This document shows positions 31,440 to 42,500 of a stretch of DNA of 64,000 bases, piece after piece. Below the pieces are notes generated by a model that was given only the letters and a program-made list of their open reading frames with translations, did no database searches and was not told the DNA's origin. Position 1 is the first letter of the stretch, and the number at the start of each line of letters is the position of its first letter. The position numbers and the translations under genes are program-made. Origin of the DNA: Euborellia annulipes (taxonomy: Eukaryota > Arthropoda > Insecta > Dermaptera > Anisolabididae); NCBI GenBank assembly GCA_023213315.1, contig JAKCPI010028416.1, positions 43,013 to 107,012 on the forward strand. Reading direction: 5' to 3'.

Positions 31440-31609
31440 AAGTGAAAATGGCGGGAAAATTTGAATCTAACTTCACAAAAATGCCGACAGATGCCGCTGA
31501 CGTCGCTGTATATAAAAAGGCAAGTAACGGACATGACAGTTGGTTCACTTGAGTCGGAACAAGTGTTTAGTACTTGATAACGGCTGCAGAATAAACAGTC
31601 GAAACGTTG
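31440..31609 (+). promoter_or_regulatory. TATA-like segment followed by hammerhead-like module
   Basis: GTATATAAAAAGG at about 31508-31520 is a good TATA box in a locally GC-richer stretch. Some 60 nt further is TTGATAACGGCTG, a loop, CAGTCGAAACGTTG (31573-31609), then TTAATAAATATTTAA. The 5' box is degenerate (TGATAAC). The whole looks like the 5' end or pseudo-LTR of a retroelement; no coding frame follows. Confidence 0.35.
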
Positions 31610-31749
31610 TACAGTATTTATATATTGTTAATAAATATTTAATACAAAAATGTGTTCTATAGTAATAAAAAATTCTCCTAATAATAAAATTTCCAATTGT
31701 TGTTGTTTTAAAGGTTAGACAACACAATTCAAACAATTATAGTGGAAAT

Positions 31750-31933
31750 AGATATTCTGGTGTGACAGGTCGCACAGCACACAATTCGGGTAATTGTCAC
31801 ACCAGATTTTTTTGTGTCAACATATATTTAGTTTCCACCGATATATTAGATCTCAAAATGTAAAATTTATAAGTATGGGAAAATATTTATATTTTGTTAC
31901 CATGGCAACCATTATTCCTATGAAGTACAAGTG
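31750..31933 (-). repeat. RepC 3' portion
   Basis: TTCTGGTGTGACAGGTCGC, ATTGTCACACCAGATTTTTT, CAACATATATTTAGTTTCC and TTTTGTTACCATGGCAACC in reverse. Truncated where GAAGTACAAG meets a SINE-A head fragment at 31934-31962 (GGGCTTGGTTCAGTTGG). Confidence 0.8.
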
Positions 31934-32023
31934 TGCCTACGGGCTTGGTTCAGTTGGTAGCGTTATTATTATTTTTTTTTTTTGTTATATTTTGACATCC
32001 AACAATGTAAATTCATTTAAACA

Positions 32024-32343
32024 CTCATTGTAAAAAAAAAATCTTGATTTTAGTGTGTTTTGGAATATTAAATTTACAAATTTCCCTTGTAAATGATAAC
32101 TACTATGCATTTATCTACTAAATTTACAAATTTATGACTTCAAATATTTAGAACAAAAGAACAATTTTAAAATTTCAATTTTCTTCGAAAAATAGAGTAT
32201 TTATTGTAATTTTACAAACATTGTATAGTAATTTTTGTTAAAAATTGTAGATTTTTCGAAAGCAGTTTCTAAAATTACCACACAAATGCACTCTAATTTT
32301 CAAACGGGTTTCGAAAATTACAATATGTTTGTAAATGGTTTTT
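32024..32343 (+). repeat. Mariner-type MITE fragment related to 12417
   Basis: ATTGTAAAAAAAAAATCTTG, GTGTTTTGGAATATTAAATT, TGCATTTATCTACTAAATTT and AAAATTACAATATGTTTGTA align with the 12417 element. Left end is damaged (CATTGTAAA) and the right third is missing. Confidence 0.7.
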
Positions 32344-32468
32344 CCCGGTGGATGGCTGGTCCCATGGCTCCCCCCAGCTAAATTCCTCAGTTACGCCCAT
32401 GCAGGGGCGCCGAAACGAATTTGAATCAGGGGGGGGCAACCTCTTCCTATATGGAGATGATATGATTG

Positions 32469-32733
32469 CCCTCGGGGCTTGGTGTAGGGGTTAGAGTGCT
32501 AACCTCGTATACCGAACGTCGCGGGTTCGGACCCCAGGCAGTCCGATGATTTTATTTAAGGCATTTGGATACCAAATGGCTTAAATAAGAATGCCTGGAC
32601 CCCAAATAATATATATTCATAACTGTTATCGTCAAAGTCTTAAATGGCCTAAGCCGAAAAGACTGTATGAATGTGTGGGTGCATGTGAGTGTGAATGAGA
32701 AAAAAAGTGTGAATGTTAAAAAAAAAAAAAAAG
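32469..32733 (+). repeat. SINE-A inserted in the hAT element
   Basis: CCCTCGGGGCTTGGTGTAGG head through GGCCTAAGCCGAAAAGACTG and poly(A). Flanking repeats TGATATGATTG (32458-32468) and TGATGTGATTG (32734-32744) differ at one base and mark a retroposition event. The core has lost three bases (GTT) between GGCCTAA and GCCGAAAA. Confidence 0.92.
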
Positions 32734-34777
32734 TGATGTGATTGAAAGGGAAAGAATATAAAAAAAAAGGTTTAATAAGAGTAATAATAATTAAAAAGAA
32801 ACATTTGCTTGAATACAATTTTTATTTATATAAATATATATATATATCAATAATAATATTATTTATAAATCATGGAAATTATTTTTTAATTTTGCCAAAA
32901 TGTTGAATTCTAAAGTCATTACTATTTATAAATGTAGCCATGATATTTTGGATATCTATTTCATCTACGATTTCTGGATATGTATTTATTATGCATACAT
33001 GATTTAATCGTTCTTGCGTCATTGTTGAGCGAAGATATGTTTTTATTCTTCTTAACATAGAAAATGAGCGCTCAGCGGTTGCTGATGTGGCCGGGATCAC
33101 TAAAAGTAGTTTTAGAATATTTCTCAGGTTAGGAAATAATTTTTTTGATTCTTGATTAAGATTTTTGTATTTTATTACAAAATCATTCAAGCATTTAGCT
33201 TGAGGAATTAATTCCCTAAAGAAATCAAATTCTCTTTTGACCTTTTCTTCTACAAACTCATATTCTTTTAAAATATCTATAACAGATTGGTCCCAAAAAC
33301 GGGTTTCTAAAATAACAATTTTTTCGATTTGTAGATATTTTAAAAACCCCGGTTGGGAGAATCTTAATTCAATCTCGTTGATTATCCCATCAATAACTTC
33401 ATAGAAAGTTTTTCTAAAATATTCTTCTATTGACGTGAACTTGTGTTCAGACTCGTTAGGTTTATATAGAAATTTTTTAGGAATCTCTCGCTTTCTCGGT
33501 AACGAGGGCTCCTCAAGATTCATTTCTTTTATTTTTTTCTTTACATCCTTCCACATTTCATTAAAAAATTGTTCTGAGCGTTTTTTTTTTAAAGATTCTA
33601 AAACTAACTCAACAGCTTCCTTTGCCCCAGCTACAGTTTGCGTTTCACTTTGAAGAACATTGCTCAATTGATCAGTTAAAGAAAACATTAGATAACTAAG
33701 TCTAATTCCAAAGTATATAGAACCCTTTGATAATTGATCATAAAGTCCCCTGGCTTTGGACCCTATATCATCATTACAAGATGCTAATGAAAATAGAAAG
33801 TCCAAAACAGCAGGGTAAGTATTGATAACCCCTGACAATGAAGTATGTCTGATGGTCCAACGGGTTGGGCATAATGGCCGAGGGCCAGTTTTCTCTATTC
33901 CATGAGCCTTAGCAATCTCATGAAAATTATGTGATCGTTTTGGTGATTCTTTGACAATAACTCCTATGTCGTTTACCCATTGAAGGCAATCACGTATTAA
34001 AGGAATTCTTTTTGAAGAATCCTGCACAGCCAAATTTAGAGAATGAGCTGAACAATGAATAAATAAAGCCATTGGTTGATCTGCCAACACTCTTGATTTG
34101 ACACCGTTTTTTATTCCGGTCATATTTGATCCTCCGTCATAGCATTGTCCTCGCAAGAGATCCATACTTAAATCAAAACGAATAAGCATGTCTTTTATAA
34201 TATTATACAATGATTCCCCAGTCATAGAGTGAGTGTCATAGAGACCAAGAAAAAACTCATCAATTTCAAGAGTATCTTCATCTACAGATCTGATCGATAT
34301 AGAAACTTGTTCTTTTCCCTGTACATCATTGGTTTCATCAACAATGAGAGAATATTCTCCTCTTTTTTTTATTATTTTAATAATTTTACGCAAAATATCA
34401 TGGGAAATAATTCTCAATATTTCATTCTGAACATCTGAAGAATTATATGATTTTTTGTGTTTTAAAAATAATTTTAATTCTGGAATGTCATTTTCCCTGA
34501 GACGTAATAATTGAATGAAATTTCCTTCATTAATATCATGTGCTCTAAATGCAATTCCCTGACGAGCTAAATATAATGCTGAGGTTATTATTGTTTTTAG
34601 AGCGATTTGATTTTGTATTTGAACAGATAATGTTTGTTCAGATAATAAGGAAATAATTGGAGTATTTTTCTTCAGTGCTTCTAATTTTATAAATGATTCT
34701 TTGTGAAAAGCAGATTTTTCGTGACTTTTTAATTTTATGATAATTTTTTTCCAGTTTTTATACCCATCAATCACTAA

Positions 34778-35835
34778 GGGCCGGTTGCTTCATCCTGGGT
34801 GAGCTTGTTAGCCCCGACTTTTTTTGTAGTGCAGAAACCCACTTCAGTTTTATTTTTATAGTAAAATATACGATATTTCATCATTTTATTGCTAAAAGAA
34901 GTATTCTAGAAGTACATATATTTGTTATTTTACCTTATATTCTACTTATTTTATCAATAAAATGATGAAATGTTGTATATTTTATAAAATATGTTATAGG
35001 CTAGGGCCCGCTTGCATCAGATCTCGTCGCCATATTTAGCCCTGAGTTAACCTCACTTTTGAGTAATTTCATATAGATATATGGGGAATTGGGGCCAAGG
35101 TCCGGGCTAAAGTTAGCCCAGGCCCAAAGTCGGGGCTAAGATTTAGCCCTGGGTTGACACGTACGAACATGTATTATGAACACAAGCATCCTAACTTCGA
35201 GAATATAAAAATATAAAATATAATATAAATGCAATCTGGAATCTACCGTTTTTTTGTTATTATTCATTTTATGTCAATCAGGATTATACTCGTATATCCA
35301 GGATATATTGCAAGTTGTTGAATATTCTCCTAACTTCATCTAAGGCATTGCACATGTCTTGTTAATAAAACTATTTGTTTTCAAATTGAATCTAAATTGA
35401 TATTAAATATTTATATGAATGTTTTCAGTTGATATTACTTCTTGTTAGGTGAAAATAAAAGGTATATTTCTTTTTGAAATTATCTTTATTTGAGCCACAC
35501 AGCTGGCAATTTGTCAAAATAGTTGTGAAGATTGGAACAATTGACTAATTGTTATGTGAACTCTAATAAATCTTGTTTATTTTTTGAAAATTTTCAAATT
35601 TTTTTGGCAAAAAAAAATTAAATTCTTATATTTAAATGTATATTAATAATATTTATTTAAATTATGGGTGATAATATCAATTTTTATTTTTAATAATTTT
35701 TATAAGATGCCTTAATGGAGTTGCAAACTTCACAAACAGAACATGATTTGTTCCCCCGGAAGAGGGTTTCTGCATTACAAAAAAAGCCATTTAGCCCGGG
35801 GCTAACAAACTCACCCAGGATGAAGCAACCGGCCC
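34778..35835. mobile_element. PIF/Harbinger-like non-autonomous element, TAA duplication
   Basis: Inverted ends of about 38 bp with one mismatch, starting GGGCCGGTTGCTTCATCC and continuing TGGGTGAG, TTTGTTAGCCCCG. TAA flanks both sides (34775-34777 and 35836-35838), the TWA target of PIF/Harbinger. The 1058-bp AT-rich interior holds no transposase frame. A GGGCCCGCTTGCATCAG and GCCCGGGCTAA-type sequence around 35015-35150 may be an older nested end. It interrupts the hAT transposase zinc finger. Confidence 0.88.
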
Positions 35836-36225
35836 TAAGTTTGTTTCATGATTTTTTTCACATTTTACTAATTTTTTTCCTAGCGCTTGGACACATATGA
35901 AACAAAAAATACTTTTAGTCATTGAGTCAAAATGAAGCCAAGGGTATGTTGTGAACCACTCATTCTGAAAATTATGATTACGTCCAGATTGGGTCCATGG
36001 AGGAATATCCAAAGGTTGATACGGTTCGTTTAAAGAGCATATCTTTTCGTGTGTGTTTTTAGTAAAAGCAAAAGAAACACTCTTTACAGGAGCAGATGGA
36101 TCATCGGCGATGTTTTCTGTTAAATAAATGAATAAATTATTTAATTGAATTTCCGATCTCTGAGCAAGGCAACAAAACAATAAACAAGCATAATGACTCA
36201 TTTTTTGAAATTATTATATTAATAC

Positions 36226-36321
36226 CTATGGTGTTTGTGGAAGAAATGTTACTGCTGGTACTAGGGCGATGCTCATGGTGCAAAGGACTACCCGTGCTAA
36301 TGCTTCCTTTTTCTAAAGAGC
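36226..36321 (-). CDS. hAT transposase exon 2
   Basis: Acceptor CTTTCGTAG and donor ATAG|GTATTA bound 96 nt. Translation GSLEKGSISTGSPLHHEHRP continues with a Ser-rich stretch, a typical low-complexity linker between the N-terminus and TTF finger of ZMYM1-like proteins. Phase joins exon 1 (..ACAG) and exon 3 (AAAACATC) without stops. Confidence 0.75.
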
Positions 36322-36437
36322 CTACGAAAGAACCAGATATAATAAGAAATTTTCATTTTTTTATTAAATTTTTAGCGTACGTATATTTTTGGCGAAGAAA
36401 AATAAGTTTTTAAGAGTAGGCCTACGGCCATTCTTAC

Positions 36438-36480
36438 CTGTTTCTTTTTTAAAATAATCATCAATAAATCGACGTTTCAT
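36438..36480 (-). CDS. hAT transposase exon 1
   Basis: ATGAAACGTCGATTT begins a 14-codon exon (MKRRFIDDYFKKET) ending ACAG|GTAAGA, a consensus donor. Short basic starts of the MKRR-x-I-D-x-F-F-K type are typical of this protein family. Too short to appear as an open frame by length alone. Confidence 0.75.
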
Positions 36481-37039
36481 TTTTTTTCTTCTTATAACTG
36501 TTAATCAACTACACTAAATAGTCTGTAGTCCTTTATATTTAACTTTTACAAATATATAGTTTAACAATATGCAAATTATTTAATCAAAATTTTTTTTAGG
36601 CTATATAGTAGATTTGTTATTTACTATTTGAAGGAAATAAATATTTTTAATTTTCTTTATTTTAATTTTTTTTTTTCCAAGGCATAAAGTCTCAAGTTTT
36701 CATGTTATCTAAATTTTATTATTTTAATTCCATATAAAATGTATTTAGAATTTAGAAATACAATAGGTCTATATAAAATAAAAAAAATTTCTTACTTTTT
36801 TAATTTTTTTTAAATTTAAATAAAAAAAATTTTAAAATATATCATTTTTAAAACTAAATGAAATAAAAGAAGAAATTTTGCCCCCCCCCTGCCCCCCCCC
36901 CCCCCCCTGTAGGATGCCAGGGGGGGCAATGTACCCGTGCCCCCCCCCCAGTTCCGGCGCCTATGCGCCCATGAGTATAAGAGAAAGTAAAAAGGTTCTG
37001 ATTTTTTTTTTTTATTACTCTGGATTTTAAATAGAATTA

Positions 37040-37105
37040 AAAAAAAAAAAATACTTTCTCTATGTATTTCATATATAGGGTAAGAGAAAGTAAAAACAAA
37101 TCTCT
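37040..37105 (-). repeat. RepC 5' end fragments
   Basis: TACTTTCTCTATGTATTTCA followed by TATAGGGTAAGAGAAAGTAAA is the self-complementary RepC 5' end alone. A smaller piece (TATAAGAGAAAGTAAAAAGG) is at 36976-36995, beside the hAT insertion site. Confidence 0.65.
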
Positions 37106-37109
37106 ATTT

Positions 37110-37870
37110 GGTGATCAATTAGTTAGTTCTTGTAGTTTCAATAGTATCTAATAGATGGCAGAGTGGAGATAAAGTGTTTCAGAGAGACTGACTCCGCTGC
37201 TTTAATATATAAATTCAGAATGAAAATGAATGAATTACACAGGGCTGCAAAATTTAATTTTTCCAATATTTTTCTTTTTATATTTTTATTCATTCGGGTC
37301 ATTGACCAGAGGTCATTCCGCCCACTTTCTTTTATATGCAAAATTTACAAAATACATTAATATAAAAGCCAATTAATATAAAAAATACATACATATACAA
37401 AAACACATTCGGAAGTAGAAAATCTAAGATACAACGCTTTTAATCCTGAAGGGTGATTTCTATTCATTATTGGCCTCGGTTGAAGAATGTAAAGTCAGAT
37501 TTTGCCTATTCACATAGACCTATATAAATTATTAATAATGATATAAAGAAATGCCATATTTATATTTTATAACTCCTTTCGAGGCCCTAAAATGTGTGCT
37601 GTTTCTTTTGAGAGACCCAGATCTCTTACCAAGTTCTTCTTGTGTAAACTGTTCTGGTTGTCCTTTTGTGGGTGTGAAGCCATAATCATGATTTGACGTT
37701 TCACTTGAAGATGATGCCTAAATTCGTTTTAAATTCAGCCATAGAACATTTTACATGTGAGAGATTCGAATGAGAGGGTGCACCATAAAATTTTAAACAT
37801 CACCCTAATATATAGACGCTATATATTAATATTGAATATATGAATATATAGTTAATTTAGAGAAAGTAAA
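37110..37870. other. No gene seen
   Basis: AT-rich. Overlapping opposite short frames at 37138-37360 have no recognisable domain. Nothing else found. Confidence 0.45.
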
Positions 37871-37874
37871 AAAA

Positions 37875-38272
37875 AAAAAAAAATAAAATCATTGTATGGT
37901 TTTATGAAACCACGATGCAAGTGAAGTTTTTTTTGGATCGTAGGCGTTTAACTGAAAACTTTCAGAAAACTATTCAATTAAGGGTAATAAAATCGTGTTT
38001 TTAATCTTAACTTAATAATTGGAAAATGGGAAATCAATAGACGCATGTTAAAAACTGAGAACAATATTTATTTAATATTTGAATCATTTTAAATTATTTT
38101 AAAAATTATATTTTATCAATTTAAAAATTGAATAATTAAATCTCACAATTATCTTTTTATAATTCGTCATATATATTAAATTTCAACTTTCCTATATTTG
38201 TCGTCACGGCTTGTAACGCGACATGCTGATAGACGAGCGAAAAAATTTGAGGGGATCAAATAAAAGTTTCAA
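37875..38272 (+). mobile_element. RepD copy 3
   Basis: GTATGGTTTTATGAAACCAC and GATGCAAGTGAAGTTTTTTT at left, GGGGATCAAATAAAAGTTTC at right. The middle is nearly the same as the 9485 copy, with the GACGTCATGGC stretch deleted. A RepC scrap (AGAGAAAGTAAAA) precedes it. Confidence 0.75.
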
Positions 38273-38608
38273 TGTTTCTCAATTTGATATCATCATCAAT
38301 TGTTTATTATTGAATGTAATACAAACTGACAGACACTGATGTGAATAAAGCCCTTAGGACCAAGCTCAAATTCATAACCGATAAGTTGCCCATAACTTTC
38401 CTGATGAATGAATTTAATTGTAAACTACCCATCCAGAACAGAGAATCTCCTCCACCCTCTTATGTGTTTGAATATTGAAACATAACAAGAGAATATATCT
38501 CCCCCCCTCCCCTCCTTCCCCTCCCCTCCATTGATCCCAATAAGATTACAATCTGCAAGTGATTGGGTTGTCTAACTCCTAGGGACTTGATAAAAAAATC
38601 TGGGCGCG

Positions 38609-39574
38609 ATTGCAGAATACTGCCTATGAATTTTTACTATGTTAGTAAACTTTTTAAGGTTTCTTTCTTTATCCATTCTCTTTATTAGTTTAAATAAGAG
38701 CGCGGAAAGCCAATTTGGACCAAATATCTCAAAAAATAAAGAAAATATACAAGAAATACGAAGAGGACTTCAACGTATAAAAAGGGTATTTTAACTTAAT
38801 TTTTCGTGTTTTTTCCTTGATTCATTGTATTTATCATCCAAAAAAACATAGATGAACCTATTTTGATTGTGATTACTGTATTATTTAATAAAATATAATA
38901 GAAAAATTCTTGATTATTTATCTGACATCTGGCACAGTATTGAAGCAAATTTCATGTTCATGGGATCAAATCGTTTAGAACAGCGCTGCCTCCTAGAAAC
39001 ACCCAAAGAACCTTCACAGACTTGGGCTATATAATAAATTAGTATAAAGTTATTTGTTTTGTTACTAAGGGCGAGAATTCCCTAGTTGTTTTAATTTTTT
39101 TTTATCGAAGTAAAAAAAAAAAAAAACGAATCCCAAAAAGAAGAACGAATCACTCCTGCGCTCTCTGGGTGGCTGGACACTTTATTGTAAAGATTAGCCA
39201 ATTATTTAACTGATTTAACTGACATGAAATTAGTTTCAATTAAATTGGCTTCAATACTGTGCCAGATGTCAGATAAATAAACAAGAATTTTTCTATTATA
39301 TTTCATTAAATAATACAGTAATCACAATCAAAATAGGTTCATCTATGTTTTTTTGGATGATAAATACAATGAATCAAGGAAAAAACACGAAAAAGTAAGT
39401 TAAAATACGTTGAAGTCATCTTCGTATTTCTTGTATATTTTCTTTATTTTTTGAGATATTTGGTCCAAATTGGCTTTCCGCGCTCTTATTTAAACTAATA
39501 AAGAAAATGGATAAAGAAAGAAACCTTAAAAAGTTTACTAACATAGTAAAAATTCATAGGCAGTATTCTGCAAT
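38609..39574. repeat. Long inverted repeat, arms about 330 bp
   Basis: Left arm 38609-38946 (ATTGCAGAATACTGCCTATG ... CTGGCACAGTATTGAAGC) and right arm 39248-39574 are reverse complements, almost identical except for about 11 extra bases (ATAAAAAGGGT) in the left arm. The 300-bp spacer is distinct sequence. No ORF lies in arms or spacer. Either a foldback transposon or a hairpin-RNA-forming locus. Confidence 0.88.
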
Positions 39575-39775
39575 TTAGCCAATTTCTTAATCAATATATG
39601 ATTAATAATAACAATAAATTCATTTTTAAATTTAAAAAAAATTAAAGATTATTGGGACAGATTGTTTTTTTGTATTTGCTTGATAACAAAAAAATTAATT
39701 TCCTTAATTATTTGATGTCTCTAAAAAAATTATAAATCTCTGTCCCAATACTCAAAAGATGGGCGAAATGCCAAA

Positions 39776-39822
39776 AATCTGGCGTATGTTGTGTGGTGTG
39801 CGGTCAACACACCAGATTTTTT
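39776..39822. repeat. RepC 3' module, minimal
   Basis: AAATCTGGCGTATGTTGTGT, GGTGTGCGGTCAACACACC and AGATTTTTTT: only the outer hairpin is left. Confidence 0.65.
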
Positions 39823-39829
39823 TTCGAAT

Positions 39830-40290
39830 CCAATTTGCCTCTCTCTTTTTTTTTTTCCTCTCCATTTATTATAATTCTTTTTACAACAAATATTGATTGT
39901 ATTCTATGTGGGTTATATATTTAATACGATAGAAAGAGAGAGGAATATAAAATGAATTAAAATTGAACGAAGCTTTAAAAAAAAAAAAAAAAAAAAGGTT
40001 AAACAATGGATTTCTCTCTCAAATGCAAAGTGCATATTTATTTATTACTATATTAATTTTTTTTATCAATATGTAAAATACACACATTCAATACGTATGT
40101 ATTGATTTATAGATATATATGAAATTGTATTGTATATTTTTGTATATTTTTTTTAATGAGAACACGTGCCGAGAAAAAAACTTGCTGCTGCTTGATTATC
40201 TATTGAATTAGTTTTTTTTTTTTTTTTTTTGTAAAATTTTATTTTCCAATTCACACCAATAAAAAATGAGACTACCAAAACAAAAATTGT
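39830..40290. other. No gene seen
   Basis: A and T runs (near 39978 and 40211) in AT-rich sequence, with no ORF. Confidence 0.45.
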
Positions 40291-40294
40291 TTAT

Positions 40295-40712
40295 TGGATA
40301 CAGGATACGTCGTAGCAGTCAAGGAAATTAAATAAAAAAAAAAACTTTTATTTAATTATTAATTGTGGCCAATCACGTCCTTCATCAGGAGAATTGTTTG
40401 GTGACCGAAACGTTGACAGTTAATATTTAAATAACAATCCAGTTAATCGCCGCTTTCATAAAACACAATAAAAAAAAAAATGACTGTACTCTTATTTCTT
40501 AGAATTCTTATTTATTTGTATCCTTATTTCTTTGTAATCCTATTTATTTTTGTCCCTTATATTTTATCCTTATTTGTTTGTAGTCTTATTTATTTGTACT
40601 CTTACAAAATGATGACTCTGCCTTTTGCCTAATAAATAAAAAAAAAAAAAAATATTTAAATAAAAGTCTTTTTATTTAATTTCTTTGACTGCTACGTATC
40701 CTGTATCAAATT
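40295..40712. repeat. Inverted repeat with hammerhead-like boxes
   Basis: Outer arms GGATACAGGATACG ... GCAGTCAAGGAAATTAAATA and TATTTAATTTCTTTGACTGC, TACGTATCCTGTATC face each other. Between them are CCTGATGAAGGACG on the minus strand (40379-40392) and GACCGAAACGTTGACAG on the plus strand (40412-40428), the two halves of the recurrent module in opposite orientation. (TTATTT)-like tandem text fills 40490-40610. Confidence 0.65.
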
Positions 40713-40917
40713 TGAAGTGTACAGCCACTTTTCAATGCTATTTCAAAAATTTTTTAATATTATCATGTTTTAGATGATTTTTCAAATGCCTATGAATTAT
40801 GAATGAAGGCTTTAAATTTAGGCATAAAACCGCTCCCAATATCGGAGTTCCAGGAAAAAACACACCTCTGAAGATGTAAAAATTTTTATTATGTGACAAT
40901 TTAATTGGGTTAGCCCA

Positions 40918-41000
40918 GGGGTCGGCAACCGCATGCAGCTCTTTTATCCCAATTGTGTACCTCTTCAGTCCGTCGGGTTTTAATTCTATTAATATTTATT
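40918..41000 (+). mobile_element. Solo hAT end
   Basis: CAGGGGTCGGCAACCGCATG and CAGCTCTTTT are a classic hAT terminus. No inverted partner was found within the next kilobase; the RepC copy begins near 41010. Confidence 0.5.
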
Positions 41001-41009
41001 TCAATTAAA

Positions 41010-41552
41010 TTGTCTACCAACTGACAGGTTCTGTCTCTCTGTGTGTCTGTCTGTTTTCAATTTTAAGCATGAAGGAATTGAGCTAGAAAGATGAAATTTT
41101 ATATTTAAGTTTTGTACCCTCCTGGAGCGTGAAAATAAGCTTTTAATCAAAATCGGCCAAAGAATACTAATACTTTATTGATGTACTTTTTCAGTTTTTT
41201 TCGTTTTTCTCAAAATTCACTCCAACGATTTTTTTTTGAATTCAAAAATCAATTATTTTTTAGATGCTCTTTAAAATGTATATTCTCATTTTGTCATTGA
41301 AATCTTCTGAAGACCACTTTATTCTTGTACTCCATAGAAAAGATAGGAGAAATGGTTCTAATGGTAACAAAATATAAATATTTTCACATACTTATAAATT
41401 TTACATCTGAATTCAAATGTTCTCTTTGGTCGGGAACTAAATATATGTCGACACAAAAAATCTGGTGGGACAAGCACAGAACACAACTTTCGATTACCAA
41501 AAGTAAGAGAAAGTTGTGTGCTGTGCGACCAGTCACACCAGATTTTTTTTTT
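41010..41552 (+). repeat. RepC, 5'-truncated copy
   Basis: Begins in the GT-rich zone (CTGTCTCTCTGTGTGTCTG) and continues to a complete 3' hairpin, AATCTGGTGGGACAAGCAC to CAGTCACACCAGATTTTTTT. The AAGCATGAAGGAATTGAGC wording marks a sub-family shared with the 44722 and 58372 copies. Confidence 0.85.
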
Positions 41553-41559
41553 GCTTTGA

Positions 41560-42035
41560 TCAAAATTAAAAATAATAAACCTAATATATAAACTCTAGGT
41601 AGATAGATAGATTTGTAATGCCAAATGCGTAACCAAAGAGAGTAGAGTGCGCACGAACGCCCATCCCCGATGAGATAACGAATTTTCGTTAATTTAGATG
41701 GTGTCGTATTAAAACCCTTAATGAACCTTTACATTTCAGATGAGAGAGTTGTGTGTGTGTGTGTGTGGGTGGCAACGTCGAGGGGGGCTCTCTCTCTCTC
41801 GTAACCCTTGGACAAAAATTGGCTAATTATCAAGCAGTTAAGCGCAAGTAGCAGTAATTATATCAACCCCTCCCCCCTCTTGCTCCCTCCCCTCCAACCC
41901 CTCTGAAGAAACGTGTTCTAAATATCTAAGCTCATTAAAAAAAAAAAAATACATATATATTTTCTCTTTTTATTAACCACTATTATAGTAACAAAGGATG
42001 TCATCAAAGGGTGGATAAAAAGCAACAAACAAAAA
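41560..42035. other. No gene; simple repeats
   Basis: (GT)n near 41751-41766, TCTCTCTC near 41788, C-rich 41868-41903. No ORF. Confidence 0.5.
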
Positions 42036-42037
42036 AA

Positions 42038-42090
42038 ATTCTCTCTTACCCTATATATGAAATATATATAGAGAGAAAGTATTTTTTATT
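42038..42090 (+). repeat. RepC 5' end fragment
   Basis: TTCTCTCTTACCCTATATAT, GAAATATATATAGAGAGAAAGTA: the 5' palindrome without body. Confidence 0.65.
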
Positions 42091-42254
42091 AATTTGTAGG
42101 TGAATATTTTATTAACGATCTGTTTTCTGAAATTATTTAGTTATTGGACAGCTCCAGGATTTCTCCATCTCTATGTGAACACGCCATGTTAGAAAAATGT
42201 ACTCTGTAGAGGTGGGCATTCCGTTCGCGAACGGGTCGTTGAAGTGAACGGGTC

Positions 42255-42500
42255 GCGCCTTTAACCGTTCGCCGTTCCCCGGTCCTCCGTTCGTTGCTTT
42301 GACCTGTCTCCGGCGAACGGCCGGTCCTCCGTTCGTTTGTTTTATCCGTTCGTTTGGCGAATGGCCATTCATCCGTTCGTTTGGCGAATGGCCATTCATC
42401 CGTTCGTTTGTTTTATCCGTTCGTTTGGCGAACGGCCGTTCATCCGTTCATTTGTTTTGGCCTGTCTTCGGCGAACGGGCAGTCCTCCGTTCATTTGTTT
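42255..42500. repeat. GTTCG minisatellite
   Basis: Irregular tandem copies of CCGTTCGTTTG with TTTTAT or GCGAATGGCCATTCAT following, giving units of about 27 and 44 bp. Three overlapping open frames arise from it and are artefacts. Confidence 0.8.

Larger units (their letters stand above)
32879..36480 (-). pseudogene. hAT transposase (ZMYM1-like, TTF-type zinc finger), disrupted
   Basis: Cut-and-paste transposase of the hAT superfamily, nuclear. Three exons: 36480-36438 (MKRRFIDDYFKKET), 36321-36226, and 36116-32879. The last is split by a Harbinger-like insertion at 34778-35835. Skipping that insertion and one TAA copy, the frame runs on continuously (NHETN, L, VIDGYKNW) for a total of 771 codons plus stop. 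The TTF-type zinc finger (EWFTTYPWL, FCFIC, then HEKSAFH) is split exactly between its C-x2-C and histidine parts. Downstream come the RNase H-like residues D in LIVDET, D in CYDGGSN, CPTRW, and E in ATAERSF within a complete hAT dimerisation region near the C-terminus. The GTG at 34774 is not a start; it only marks the exon resuming. Apart from the insertion I see no lesion. Confidence 0.88.
32402..36965 (-). mobile_element. hAT transposon with ZMYM1-like transposase, duplication CGCCCATG
   Basis: A complete hAT element of 4564 bp. Ends CAGGGGCGCCGAAAC at left and, read in reverse, CATAGGCGCCGGAAC at right are imperfect inverted repeats. Perfect 8-bp duplications CGCCCATG lie at 32394-32401 and 36966-36973. 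G/C runs occur just inside both ends. It carries a three-exon transposase gene on the minus strand, plus two later insertions: SINE-A (32469-32733) and a PIF/Harbinger-like element (34778-35835). Without these it is about 3.2 kb, normal for the superfamily. The CAGGGGCG start is shared with the MITEs at 3264 and 27891, which such a transposase could have mobilised. Confidence 0.92.

Noticed and set aside
32552..32818. 88-codon minus frame
   Set aside because: Reads through the antisense of a SINE-A copy and its AT-rich flank.
33435..34438. Short plus-strand frames
   Set aside because: Antisense shadows of the hAT transposase main exon.
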